A stretch of 64,000 nucleotides of DNA from Micromonospora chokoriensis (GTDB lineage: Bacteria; Actinomycetota; Actinomycetes; Mycobacteriales; Micromonosporaceae), in NCBI RefSeq assembly GCF_000718555.1, contig NZ_JOAN01000015.1, forward strand, positions 186,001 through 250,000, given 5' to 3'. The number at the start of each line of letters is the position of its first letter. The stretch's first letter is position 1. The position numbers and the translations under genes are program-made. This document shows, piece after piece, positions 16,308-27,983 of the stretch. The notes under the pieces are model-generated. The model made no database searches. It saw nothing but the letters and a program-made list of their open reading frames with translations, and had not been told where the DNA came from.

Positions 16308-17027
16308 TCACGAGGACACCTTAACGACGACGGTCTCAGCGAACTTGTCGTGGAGGCACTGCTGCCACGGCTTGTCCCAGAGCTGCCACAACCCGTTCAG
16401 GTAGCTCAGCCCCGGGACGAAGCCGGAGACCTGTTGCACCAGGAACCGCTTCGCGGCGGCCCGGCGGTCGAGGGTGCGCGTCGGGTCGAGCGGCACGACC
16501 CGCAGCTTCATCATCTTCTTGCCGAAGGTCTGGCCGGTCTTGAACATCATCTCGACGTGGTAGACGTACGAGATCACCAGCGAGATCGCGATGATCCCGA
16601 GGTCCAACCAGAGCAGGGGCAGCAGAAGGTCGCGGACGAACTCGGCCTCACGCAGCGAGCCGTCCGGCGCGAACAGGGCGACCTCGGGCGCGATGAAAAC
16701 GAGAAAGATGATCGCCGCGGGCACCGTGAGCACCAGGCCGATCACCATGAAGATGCCGACATCGATCAGTGTCGCCAGCAGCCGGTCACTAAAGCTGGCC
16801 AGCGGCTGCCCGCCTGGGGTCAGCGTCGGGGGCGGGGCCACCGGTCGCGGTGGTCCGGCGTGCCACTGCGGCGGGGCATACCCGGGCGGGGCGTACTGCG
16901 GCGGCAGCGCGTACTGCGGCGGCGCGGCGTACCCCTGGGGGTGTGGTCCGGGCGGTGGCGCGACGCCGCCGGCGGCGGGCTGAGGCCCACCGACCGGCGG
17001 CGTCGGGTACGACGGAGGTTGCGTCAC
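16308..17027 (-). CDS. RDD family membrane protein
   Basis: 239 residues with a Pro/Gly/Tyr/Gln-rich N-terminal tail of about 80 residues, then an RDD domain (FSDRLLATLIDVGIFMVIGL) with three or four membrane spans and the conserved KMMKLRVVPLDPTRTLDRR segment before the last helices. It is a paralogue of the adjacent DUF2510-RDD protein, in the same orientation, and probably arose by duplication. GTG at 17027 is the start. The gene lies 11 bp after hpd in the direction of transcription, so an hpd-RDD-RDD-pat operon is possible. Confidence 0.85.
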   Translation of the reverse strand: MTQPPSYPTPPVGGPQPAAGGVAPPPGPHPQGYAAPPQYALPPQYAPPGYAPPQWHAGPPRPVAPPPTLTPGGQPLASFSDRLLATLIDVGIFMVIGLVLTVPAAIIFLVFIAPEVALFAPDGSLREAEFVRDLLLPLLWLDLGIIAISLVISYVYHVEMMFKTGQTFGKKMMKLRVVPLDPTRTLDRRAAAKRFLVQQVSGFVPGLSYLNGLWQLWDKPWQQCLHDKFAETVVVKVSS

Positions 17028-17038
17028 GCTTGCAAGTG

Positions 17039-18352
<1,314 letters not shown>

Positions 18353-18383
18353 TCAGGTTGCGCATTCGGTATGGTCTGGACTC

Positions 18384-18887
18384 ATGAATGGTGAGCAGAA
18401 TGTACAGCTCGACGCGCTCGACGTGCGCTTGATCGAACTGCTCGCCGAGGAGCCGCGGATCGGGGTGCTGGAGTGCTCCCGGCGGCTCGGCGTGGCGCGG
18501 GGCACCGTGCAGGCGAGGCTGGACAAGCTCGTCGAGCGGCGGGTCATCGAGGGCTTCGGCCCCGCGATCGCCCCGGCCGCGATCGGGTTCGGGGTGACCA
18601 GCTTCGTCACCCTGGAGATCAGTCAGCGGCAGGGCCACGACCCGGTCACCGCTCACCTCGCCGCCATTCCGGAGGTGCTGGAGGCGCACACCATCACCGG
18701 CTCCAGCGACCTGCTCTGCCGCATCGTGGCCCGCTCCAACACCGACCTGCAACGGGTCATCGACCAGATCGTCTCGTCTGCGGGCATCACCCGGGCCTCG
18801 ACGATCATCGCGCTGGCCGAGCAGATTCCCTACCGCACGCTTCCGCTGGTTCGCAGCGCTGTGCGAGCCGAGGGAAGAGTGCTGTAA
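18384..18887 (+). CDS. Lrp/AsnC family transcriptional regulator
   Basis: 167 residues: N-terminal helix-turn-helix (LDVRLIELLAEEPRIGVLEC, then RRLGVARGTVQARLDKL) and a C-terminal RAM effector domain (GHDPVTAHLAAIPEVLEAHT, then GSSDLLCRIVARSNTDLQ). These form dimers or octamers and respond to amino acids. Its divergent position next to hpd suggests tyrosine or a related aromatic acid as effector. ATG at 18384 gives the standard N-terminus. Confidence 0.92.
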   Translation: MNGEQNVQLDALDVRLIELLAEEPRIGVLECSRRLGVARGTVQARLDKLVERRVIEGFGPAIAPAAIGFGVTSFVTLEISQRQGHDPVTAHLAAIPEVLEAHTITGSSDLLCRIVARSNTDLQRVIDQIVSSAGITRASTIIALAEQIPYRTLPLVRSAVRAEGRVL

Positions 18888-18894
18888 CACCTCC

Positions 18895-20403
18895 GTGCCC
18901 AGAAAGCGCGGCGACACGGCGGCGCGGGCGTACGGAAGATCCGTGATCGTAGCTACGGTGTGCGGTGTGGCGAAGGGGAGCGTGCGCGTGGGGGTGGCGC
19001 TTGGCCTCGCCGTGGTCGTGGCGCTCGCCGCGACCGGCGTGTGGAACCCGTTCCCCGGCCTGTGGGACTGGGTGGACCGCAGCGAACCCATCTCCGAGCC
19101 CGACGTGGTCTGGCAGCAGCGGGTCGGTGGCACTCCGCGCAGCGTGACAATCGCCGGCGACGCCGTAGTGGTCGAGCAGCGTACCCGGGTCGAGGCTCGT
19201 AGCCTGGCCACCGGCGCCCAGCTCTGGGAGCGCAAGGCGGACTGGGCGGCCGTCGCCGGCGGCGACCGCGATTCGGTCGTGGCCGTGGGCAAGCTCCTGG
19301 TCAAGGGGTACGAGCTGCTCGACCCGACCACCGGGGTGACCCGACGACGTGACGATGACGCGGTGGCCGTCTGGACGTACCGCAACTTGCTCCTCGACGC
19401 CCGGTGCACGGACGCCACCGACTGCACCCTGAGCGCCTGGGACCCGCGTGGCACCGCGCCGCTCTGGACGGCCTTCCTGCCCGGGGTGCACAGCGGCCTG
19501 CTCGCCGACAACCCCGGTCTGCGCGGCACCCGCCGGCTCACCGCCACCCGGATCGAGGACGGGGTGGCCGGGGCGGAGGCCGCGCCACCGCTGCTCGGCT
19601 TCCCGGTCGACGGTCGGGTCCACGTGGTCGACACCGCCACCGGCCGGGTGTTGCAGAACGTCGAGCCCGCCCGGGACGAGCGGCTCTCGGTGGTGGGCGG
19701 CCGGCTGCTGCGCATCGCCGCCCGCTCCCAGGACGGCACCTGCTACTTCGCCATCTCCGCCCGGGACTCGGGGACCGGGCAGGAGGCCTGGCAGCGGGCC
19801 GGAATCAACCTGCGCACCGCCGACTCGGCCGGCTGCGTGCAACGCGAGGACCCGCAGGGCGCCCGGAACGTGCTGATCGGCGTCGCCCCGGACGGCCGCG
19901 AGGCGGTCATCGACGGGTACGACGGACGGCTGCTCTGGGTCGGTGACTCGGGCACCAAGTTGATCGCGGTCGACGATCGCCTGGCGGTCTTCCGGGCCGC
20001 CGACAAGCGCTCGGTCATCGCCCGTGAGCTGGGCACCGAGAAGGTGCTCTGGACGCGACCCGCCAGCGGCAAGGCCGGTGCCGCGCTGACCCCGTACGCG
20101 GCGGTGGTCGCCGACGAGAAGCCGTCCCGGCTGGCCGCACTGGACCTGCGCAGCGGCCGGGAGTTGGCCGTCCTGCGTACTTCGGCGAACGCGCTCGCCG
20201 TCGGGTCGCAGGGCATGATCATCGGCGAGGGGCGGGAGATCGGGTACGTCCGCTTCGGCGCGACCGGAGGCTCGCCCACCCGACCGCCCGGCGACGGTGG
20301 GAACCCCGGGCCGGGCGGCACCGGCCCCGGCGGATCGAACAACGGCGACTGCGGGCCGAAGGGCGAACTCTGCCCCGACCCGGACGGCGGCAAGGACGGC
20401 TGA
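18895..20403 (+). CDS. Membrane-anchored PQQ-like beta-propeller protein
   Basis: 502 residues from GTG at 18895. One membrane helix (VGVALGLAVVVALAATGVW) lies near residues 31-50, then a propeller with strands such as VEARSLATGAQLWERKADW, LSAWDPRGTAPLWTAF and AALDLRSGRELAVLR. The tail is Gly/Pro-rich and ends with two cysteines (CGPKGELCPD). Paralogous in design to 7814-9070. The role is probably extracellular binding or scaffolding. It starts 7 bp after lrp, so may be transcribed with it. Confidence 0.8.
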   Translation: MPRKRGDTAARAYGRSVIVATVCGVAKGSVRVGVALGLAVVVALAATGVWNPFPGLWDWVDRSEPISEPDVVWQQRVGGTPRSVTIAGDAVVVEQRTRVEARSLATGAQLWERKADWAAVAGGDRDSVVAVGKLLVKGYELLDPTTGVTRRRDDDAVAVWTYRNLLLDARCTDATDCTLSAWDPRGTAPLWTAFLPGVHSGLLADNPGLRGTRRLTATRIEDGVAGAEAAPPLLGFPVDGRVHVVDTATGRVLQNVEPARDERLSVVGGRLLRIAARSQDGTCYFAISARDSGTGQEAWQRAGINLRTADSAGCVQREDPQGARNVLIGVAPDGREAVIDGYDGRLLWVGDSGTKLIAVDDRLAVFRAADKRSVIARELGTEKVLWTRPASGKAGAALTPYAAVVADEKPSRLAALDLRSGRELAVLRTSANALAVGSQGMIIGEGREIGYVRFGATGGSPTRPPGDGGNPGPGGTGPGGSNNGDCGPKGELCPDPDGGKDG

Positions 20404-20528
20404 GCGGGCCGGTCGCCTGTTGATCCGGGCGGCGGCGGAGCGCGGCACGCCCGGAGGATGAGAGCGGCGTCCCAGGACCCGCCCGGCGGGTGGGAGTGAT
20501 CGACCGGTCTGCCCTAGGCTTGCCGCTC

Positions 20529-22196
<1,668 letters not shown>

Positions 22197-22231
22197 CGGA
22201 TCCTCTGCGAGCCGGCCAGGCGCGCGGCAGG

Positions 22232-23641
22232 ATGGTACGCGTGACGACTCCAGAGGCGACCGGTTACCGGATCGAACGCGACTCGATGGGCGAGGTGGAG
22301 GTGCCCGCCGAGGCGCTGTGGCGGGCGCAGACCCAGCGTGCGGTGCAGAACTTCCCGATCTCCGGCCGGGGCCTCGAACCGGCCCAGATCAAGGCCCTCG
22401 CCCAGATCAAGGGTGCGGCGGCCGAGGTCAACGGGGAGTTGGGCGTGATCGACGCCAACGTGGCCGCCGCCATCGCTGCCGCTGCCGCGCACGTGGCCGA
22501 CGGCGGTTACGACGACCAGTTCCCGGTGGACGTGTTCCAGACCGGCTCGGGCACCTCGTCGAACATGAACGCCAACGAGGTGATCGCGACCCTGGCGAGC
22601 CGTGAGCTGGGTGCGCCGGTGCACCCGAACGACCAGGTCAACGCCTCCCAGTCCAGCAACGACATCTTCCCGTCCTCGATCCACCTGGCGGCCACCCAGT
22701 TCATCGTGGAGGATCTGCTGCCGTCACTGGGGCACCTGGCGTCCGCCCTGGAGGCCAAGGCGGCGGAGTTCGAGACGGTGGTCAAGGCCGGGCGTACGCA
22801 CCTGATGGACGCCACCCCGGTCACCCTCGGCCAGGAGTTCGGCGGGTACGCCGCTCAGGTCCGCTACGGCGTCGAACGGTTGGAGGGGGCGCTGCCCCGC
22901 CTGGCCGAGCTGCCCCTGGGCGGCACCGCCGTGGGGACCGGGATCAACACCCCGCTCGGCTTCGCCGCCGCCGTGATCGACAAGCTGCGGGAGTCGACCG
23001 GGTTGCCGCTGAGCGAGGCGCGTAACCACTTCGAGGCGCAGGGCGCGCGGGACGCGCTGGTGGAGACCTCGGGGCAGTTGCGGACCGTGGCGGTCGGCCT
23101 CTACAAGATCGCCAACGACATCCGCTGGATGGGCTCCGGCCCCCGCGCGGGCCTGCGCGAACTGCGCATCCCGGACCTTCAGCCCGGCTCGTCGATCATG
23201 CCGGGCAAGGTCAACCCGGTGGTCGCCGAGGCGATGCGGCAGGTCTGCGCCCAGGTGATCGGCAACGACGCGACGGTCGGGTTCGCCGGCTCGCAGGGCG
23301 ACTTCGAGCTGAACGTGATGCTCCCCGTGATGGGCCGCAACCTGCTGGAATCGATCCGGTTGCTCTCCGCGGTGAGCCGGCTCTTCGCCGACCGGCTGGT
23401 GGTCGGCCTGGTCGCGGACGCCGAGGTCTGCCTGGCGTACGCCGAGGGCTCGCCGTCGATCGTCACCCCGCTCAACCGCTACCTGGGGTACGACGAGGCC
23501 GCGTCGATCGCCAAGGAGGCGCTGGCCAAGCAGACCTCCATCCGCGAGGTGGTGATCTCCCGGGGTCACGTCGACTCCGGCAAGCTGACGGAAACCCAGC
23601 TCGACGAGACCCTGGACCTACTCCGGATGACGCACCCCTGA
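22232..23641 (+). CDS. fumC: Class II fumarate hydratase
   Basis: 469 residues, iron-free and homotetrameric, interconverting fumarate and malate. The superfamily signature [11 protein letters not shown] is present near residue 320, with the active-site segments [27 protein letters not shown] and [17 protein letters not shown]. The length is standard. ATG at 22232 is used; GTG at 22241 is possible. Together with the class I enzyme it gives oxygen-tolerant and oxygen-sensitive fumarases side by side. Confidence 0.96.
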   Translation: MVRVTTPEATGYRIERDSMGEVEVPAEALWRAQTQRAVQNFPISGRGLEPAQIKALAQIKGAAAEVNGELGVIDANVAAAIAAAAAHVADGGYDDQFPVDVFQTGSGTSSNMNANEVIATLASRELGAPVHPNDQVNASQSSNDIFPSSIHLAATQFIVEDLLPSLGHLASALEAKAAEFETVVKAGRTHLMDATPVTLGQEFGGYAAQVRYGVERLEGALPRLAELPLGGTAVGTGINTPLGFAAAVIDKLRESTGLPLSEARNHFEAQGARDALVETSGQLRTVAVGLYKIANDIRWMGSGPRAGLRELRIPDLQPGSSIMPGKVNPVVAEAMRQVCAQVIGNDATVGFAGSQGDFELNVMLPVMGRNLLESIRLLSAVSRLFADRLVVGLVADAEVCLAYAEGSPSIVTPLNRYLGYDEAASIAKEALAKQTSIREVVISRGHVDSGKLTETQLDETLDLLRMTHP

Positions 23642-23932
23642 GGCGGGGTCGCCGCGTGGTCTCGCCCAGCCGAGGAAGCGAGTGAAGAGCGTTGCGGGGT
23701 CCGGGCCGTCGTGCGGGTTGAGCCGGTACAGGTCGGCCGCCGCCTCATGCAGGACCGCGCACAGGTAGATGCTCAACCCCACCCGGTCGTGCGCGTACTC
23801 CTGACGGAGGGTGAGCCGGGCGACCGGGCACGGCCAGGGCGCGGCGCAGACCCGGCAGAGCCAGAGCGGGCGCAGCGGCAGGTGCGGTCGACATGGTGTC
23901 GTCGCGCGGTCGTCCAGGGCAGTCCGGGACAT
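23618..23932 (-). CDS. Small cysteine-containing actinobacterial protein
   Basis: 104 residues from ATG at 23932, with AAAGGACGG upstream. Near residue 31 it has [12 protein letters not shown], which could bind a metal, then [20 protein letters not shown] and a helix with LHEAAADLY, ending with [13 protein letters not shown] recognise it as a type of small protein common in actinomycetes but know no function. It overlaps the end of fumC tail-to-tail by 24 bp and is divergent from the XRE regulator at 24598. Confidence 0.65.
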   Translation of the reverse strand: MSRTALDDRATTPCRPHLPLRPLWLCRVCAAPWPCPVARLTLRQEYAHDRVGLSIYLCAVLHEAAADLYRLNPHDGPDPATLFTRFLGWARPRGDPASGVRHPE

Positions 23933-23979
23933 GGTGTCGCCGTCCTTTCGAGCTGACTCGTTTGTGGCATCACGCCCGC

Positions 23980-24090
23980 GCCATGCGCCATGCGCCATGC
24001 GCCGTGCGCCGTGCGCTGTGGGCCCGCGCCGTGCGCTGTGGGCCCGCGCCGTGCGCTGTGGGCCCGCGCCGTGCGCTGTGGGCTCGCGCC
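23980..24090. repeat. Minisatellite: 7-bp then 20-bp tandem repeats
   Basis: Five 7-bp units (GCCATGC x3, GCCGTGC x2) run from 23980 to 24014. From 24011 come four 20-bp units GTGCGCTGTGGGCCCGCGCC, the last with one change (GGCTCG). Confidence 0.9.
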
Positions 24091-24132
24091 GTGCCCGGCC
24101 CGCGCGCATCTCGCTGCGCACCCGCTGCCCAT

Positions 24133-24362
24133 GCAAGATCGTGCTCGATCCTTGGCGTCAACACCGTTGCGTTAGGGCGCAGGGCGGGTCCGGCAACCAC
24201 TGCCGAGACGTATTGCGCCAAGGGGGGTCGCGTCGATCTTGCAGTTTCAGTGGTCGACATGGAGTGGGATGCCCCTTATGTCGGTACAGAAAGTGCAAGA
24301 TCGCGGAGCAGGGCAGTCCAATCCCGTCGATCAAGGAGTTCCACGATCGAGCACGATCTTGC
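24133..24362. mobile_element. Possible MITE-like element with nested inverted repeats
   Basis: Perfect 17-bp ends GCAAGATCGTGCTCGAT (24133-24149) and its reverse complement (24346-24362) enclose 230 bp. An inner imperfect pair lies at 24234-24248 and 24289-24303 (one mismatch in 15), reusing the GATCTTGC motif. There is no coding capacity and no transposase. No clear target-site duplication was seen. Confidence 0.45.
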
Positions 24363-24597
24363 TGGTTGGTCGGCTTGGTCTTGGGGGTGGGACCGCCCGG
24401 CACGGGGGAGCGGACGGTCCCGTACGACGCCGCCGGACCCGGGGGACGGGGAGCGGCGCCGTACTTCACAGTCTGGTGATCAGGCGACTACGGTCGGAAG
24501 GGTTTGGCCGCGTCGTCGTAGTCGCCCTGTGTTGGGTGGCACCGCTGCTGGCGGCCGGCTGGAGTTGATCGTCGGCGGGGTGGAAGGGCGGCACGGC

Positions 24598-25410
24598 ATG
24601 GCCGATGGACAGATGACGGCGGCGGCGTTCCTGATCGCGGAGCTGCGCCGGGCGCGGGCTCGGCGCGGCTGGAGTCAGGACGAGCTGGCCAAGGCGGTCA
24701 ACTACTCGGCGTCGATGGTCAGCGCCGTCGAGCTGGGCCAGCAGCAGCCCACCGCCAAGTACCTGGAACTCGTCGATCGCGCCTTGGACACCGGAGGCCT
24801 CTTCGGTCGCATGTCCACCGAACTGGTAAGCCTGGACAAGGCTCAGGTTTGGCTACGCGGCTGGCGCGCGATCCTCGCGGATGCACGGGCGCTGCGATGG
24901 TTCGATCCGCTGCACGTCCCTGGGCTGCTGCAAACCGAGGGCTACGCGCGCGCCATCTTCGAGTCGGACAGATTGCTCGATGGGGATGAGGTCGGGCGTC
25001 GGCTGGCAGACCGGATGGACAGTCAGCGCGTGCTCTACGAGGACCGCCCACCGCACGTGGTCGCTGTGCTTGATGAGTCGGTGCTGAGGCGACGCGTCGG
25101 CGGTCGGAAGGTGATGTGCGAGCAGGCTTTACACCTAGCGCGGTTGGCGACCGAGCATCCGCGCGTTCAGCTACACGTGGTGCCTCGCACGGCCGAGGAG
25201 TATCCCGGCCTGAACGGACCATTCATCATTGCCACCGTGGCCGACCACAGCGATCTCGCCTATCTTGGTGGCCAGATCGGCGGTCAGGAACTCGACCGGC
25301 CTGCGGATCTGCTGCGTCTACAGTGGACCTGGGAAGCTACCCTCGGGCAGGCGTTGCCACCCCAAGAGTCGATCGAGTTGCTGAGGGAAGTGGCAGAGTC
25401 GTGGAGTTGA
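24598..25410 (+). CDS. XRE-family regulator with DUF5753 domain
   Basis: 270 residues. Residues about 10-65 form a helix-turn-helix of the XRE type (RARRGWSQDELAKAVNYSAS, then VSAVELGQQQPTAKYL). The remaining 190 residues match DUF5753 (FDPLHVPGLLQTEGYARAIF, RVLYEDRPPHVVAVLDES, LRVGG-like RRRVGG). Such proteins pair with DUF397 proteins, and the gene overlaps the next one by 10 bp. ATG at 24598 has GGAAGGG upstream. The targets are unknown. Confidence 0.92.
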   Translation: MADGQMTAAAFLIAELRRARARRGWSQDELAKAVNYSASMVSAVELGQQQPTAKYLELVDRALDTGGLFGRMSTELVSLDKAQVWLRGWRAILADARALRWFDPLHVPGLLQTEGYARAIFESDRLLDGDEVGRRLADRMDSQRVLYEDRPPHVVAVLDESVLRRRVGGRKVMCEQALHLARLATEHPRVQLHVVPRTAEEYPGLNGPFIIATVADHSDLAYLGGQIGGQELDRPADLLRLQWTWEATLGQALPPQESIELLREVAESWS

Positions 25411-25583
25411 CCGGAGCCCGGTGGCGCAAGAGTAGCCGGAGTGGTTCCAACGATCAGTGCGTCGAGGTGGCTACGAATCTTGGGGACGTGGTCGGGGTGC
25501 GAGACAGTAAGGACTTGGACGGGCCTGTGCTCGTTGTCGACGCGTACTCCTGGCGGCTCTTCGTGGCCGCGCTGCCGCGCTGA
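25401..25583 (+). CDS. DUF397 protein, partner of the XRE regulator
   Basis: 60 residues starting at GTG 25401, with the DUF397 signature WRKSSRSGSNDQCVEVATN, VRDSKDLDGP and a closing WRLFVAAL. It overlaps the regulator gene by 10 bp, so translation is coupled. In related systems (BldB/Sco4441-type pairs), proteins of this type modulate the XRE partner. Confidence 0.9.
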   Translation: MELTGARWRKSSRSGSNDQCVEVATNLGDVVGVRDSKDLDGPVLVVDAYSWRLFVAALPR

Positions 25584-25644
25584 CGCGGCGGCCTTGCCCG
25601 CGACGGCCTGGTAAAGCGCTCGACGGGGTGCCTGCGCCGGGCGG

Positions 25645-26232
25645 ATGATCCGGGCTATGGGTGACGTGCCGGCGGGGACCTCGCGGCTGCGGTTTCGGCG
25701 GCTGACCAGGGCCGACGCGGACGCGTTGGTCGAGCTGGACAGCGACCCCGAGGTGATGCGTTTCCTCACCGGCGGCGTGGCGACTCCGCTGGCCACCGTG
25801 CGCGATGAGCAGTTGCCGAGGCTGCTGGCCCAGTACGAGCGGCATCCCGGGCTGGGTCGTTGGGCCGCCGACGATCGGGAGTCCGGTGAGTTCCTGGGCT
25901 GGTTCGCGCTCGACCCGTCGGCGGACGGCACCGAGGCCGAGTTGGGCTATCGGCTGCGCCGCTCGGCGTGGGGTCGGGGGCTGGCCACCGAGGGGTCGCG
26001 GGCGTTGGTCCGGCACGCCTTCGACACGGTCGGGGTGCGTCGGGTCTGGGCCGAGACGATGGCGGTCAACGAACGCTCCCGGCGGGTGATGGAGAAGGCC
26101 GGGTTGCGCTACGTGCGGACCTTCCACCTGCAGTTCGACGACCCGATCCCGGGCACCGAGCACGGCGAGGTGGAGTACGAGTTGCGGGCACCCATCGGTC
26201 AGGAGCGGCTGGCGGCCCGTCGGGCACGGTAG
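25645..26232 (+). CDS. GNAT-family N-acetyltransferase (RimJ/RimL type)
   Basis: 195 residues. The acetyl-CoA binding segment is YRLRRSAWGRGLATEGSRAL, followed by VWAETMAVNERSRRVMEKAG, typical of the RimJ/RimL-like GNAT subgroup. The substrate is unknown. Either ATG at 25645 or ATG at 25657 could be the start. The gene overlaps the end of the convergent CGNR gene by 34 bp. Confidence 0.87.
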   Translation: MIRAMGDVPAGTSRLRFRRLTRADADALVELDSDPEVMRFLTGGVATPLATVRDEQLPRLLAQYERHPGLGRWAADDRESGEFLGWFALDPSADGTEAELGYRLRRSAWGRGLATEGSRALVRHAFDTVGVRRVWAETMAVNERSRRVMEKAGLRYVRTFHLQFDDPIPGTEHGEVEYELRAPIGQERLAARRAR

Positions 26233-26759
26233 GCGGTCACCGCCGCGCGGTTGCCGCAGCCGGCCTCGCAGAATCGTCGGGACCGGTTGCGGGACAGGTC
26301 GACCACCACGTTGTCGCAGTCCGGGTATTCGCAGATCCGCAGCCGGCTCAGCTCGCGGGTACGGACCAGGTCGGCCATCGCCATGGCCGCCTCCACCGCG
26401 ATCCGGGTGGCCAGCGGCGCGTCGCGGGGCACGGCGTGCAGGTGGTACGGCTCGTCGTCGTGCTCGATGAGCTGGGGCAGCGCCTTGTGTTCCCGCAGTA
26501 GACCGTTGACCACCCTGACGATCTCGGATGGCTCGGCGTACCAGATGCGGCGCAGCTTGGGTCGCAGCTCCCGGACGGCGCGCAGTTCGGCGTCGGTGTG
26601 CTCGTGTCGGCCGCTGTAGGAGTGGCGGACGAAGAACGCGTCCAGCGCCGCGGTGTCGGGCAGCAACTCGCCGTCCCGACCTGCGGTGTTGACCAGCGCG
26701 GCGGCGGCGATCAGCGAACACTCGGTGTCATGAGCGAATAGCAACTTGACTCCTGTCAC
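26199..26759 (-). CDS. CGNR zinc-finger / ABATE-domain transcriptional regulator
   Basis: 186 residues. The C-terminal zinc finger is clear: CEYPDCDNVVVDLSRNRSRR, then FCEAGCGNRAAV, with four cysteines and the CGNR tetrad. The N-terminal domain is the stress-related ABATE domain. The start is GTG at 26759; no ATG lies nearby. It is transcribed divergently from the EamA exporter 70 bp away, an arrangement that suggests local control of that exporter. Confidence 0.9.
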   Translation of the reverse strand: MTGVKLLFAHDTECSLIAAAALVNTAGRDGELLPDTAALDAFFVRHSYSGRHEHTDAELRAVRELRPKLRRIWYAEPSEIVRVVNGLLREHKALPQLIEHDDEPYHLHAVPRDAPLATRIAVEAAMAMADLVRTRELSRLRICEYPDCDNVVVDLSRNRSRRFCEAGCGNRAAVTAYRARRAASRS

Positions 26760-26829
26760 AGCTTCCGCTTAGCGTCATCAGCACAAGGATAGTTTGCCCA
26801 TGACACGGTGCCATTCCGAGGAGCGCGAC

Positions 26830-27795
26830 ATGCACTCACGACCTGCTGCCGGCGTCGGGTTGGCGCTGCTCTCCGCAGTCACCTTCGCCACCTCCGGCAC
26901 CTTCGCCCGATCGCTCATCGAAGCTGGCTGGTCGGCCGAGTCCGCGGTGATCGTCCGGGTCGGCGTGGCCGCCCTGGTGCTGGCGATCCCCGCCCTGCTG
27001 TCGCTGCGAGGCAACTGGCACGTGCTGCGGAGCAACGCCCCGGTCATCGGGCTGTTCGGGCTCCTGGGGGTGGCGCTGGCTCAGGTCTGCTTCTTCAATG
27101 CCGTGCGCTACCTGCCGGTCGGTGTCGCGCTGCTGCTGGAATACCTGGGCATCATCCTCGTCGTGGGCTGGATGTGGCTGCGGCACGGGCAGCCGCCCCG
27201 CCGACTCACCGTCGCCGGATCGGCGGCCGCACTGGCCGGGCTGGCGTTCGTGCTCGACCTGGCCGGCACCGCCGACTTCCACCCGGTGGGCCTGCTCTGG
27301 GGGCTGGGCGCAGCAGTTGGCCTGGCCGGCTACTTCGTGCTCGCCGGCCAGGTCGACCCCCGGCTGCCCTCGGTCGCCATGGCCAGCGGTGGAATGGCCG
27401 TCGGCGCGGCCGTGTTGCTCCTCGTCGGGCTGACCGGCCTGCTGCCGCTGCACGCCACCTTCGGCGAGGTCACCTTCGCCGGGCAGCCCACCAGCTGGCT
27501 GGTGCCCATCGTCGGGCTGTCGCTGGTGGCCGCCGTCATCGCGTACCTCGCCGGCATCGCCGGCACCCGGATCCTCGGCCCTCGCCTGGCGTCGTTCGTA
27601 GGGCTGACCGAGGTGCTCTTCGCGGTGCTGATCGCCTGGCTCTTCCTGAACGAGTTGCCCACGGGCTGGCAGTTGTTCGGCGGTGCGCTGATCGTCGCCG
27701 GGGTCGCCCTGGTGCGCCTCGACGAACTGCGCGGGTCGCCCTCGACGCCCGCGCCGGTTTCGCCCGAGCCCGCGCTGGCACTCGACGGTCGGTGA
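26830..27795 (+). CDS. EamA/DMT-family membrane transporter
   Basis: 321 residues with ten predicted membrane helices in two EamA halves (SAVTFATSGTFARSLIEAG in the first; LGPRLASFVGLTEVLFAVLI in the second). Members export amino acids, metabolites or drugs; the substrate cannot be assigned. ATG at 26830 has GAGGAG upstream. The divergent CGNR regulator is the likely controller. Confidence 0.9.
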   Translation: MHSRPAAGVGLALLSAVTFATSGTFARSLIEAGWSAESAVIVRVGVAALVLAIPALLSLRGNWHVLRSNAPVIGLFGLLGVALAQVCFFNAVRYLPVGVALLLEYLGIILVVGWMWLRHGQPPRRLTVAGSAAALAGLAFVLDLAGTADFHPVGLLWGLGAAVGLAGYFVLAGQVDPRLPSVAMASGGMAVGAAVLLLVGLTGLLPLHATFGEVTFAGQPTSWLVPIVGLSLVAAVIAYLAGIAGTRILGPRLASFVGLTEVLFAVLIAWLFLNELPTGWQLFGGALIVAGVALVRLDELRGSPSTPAPVSPEPALALDGR

Positions 27796-27983
27796 GCCGC
27801 GTGCCGGTTCGTCGGTTGGTGAGCGTCCGGCGGTTGGCGACCGCTCTGGCGGATCTGGGCATCGATGTGGACGGTGCGCGTTGTCAAACTTTAGGGATTC
27901 ACGGCCATAACGGGCGTTGTACTGGCGTAAAACCGAGCGTTGTTGTGTGATGGCTGCCACGTCCCTCAACGAGAGGATCCGAT

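Larger units (their letters stand above)
23933..24597. other. Repeat-rich intergenic region
   Basis: 665 bp without a convincing gene. It holds a minisatellite (23980-24090), then a 230-bp segment bounded by inverted repeats (24133-24362), then a GC-rich leader with a GGGACCG/CGGTCCC pair before the XRE gene. Open frames running through it are artefacts of the repeats. Confidence 0.6.

Noticed and set aside
23893..24597. N-terminal extension of the XRE regulator through the minisatellite
   Set aside because: The extension consists of translated repeats; ATG 24598 has a good ribosome binding site and starts the family-typical helix-turn-helix region.
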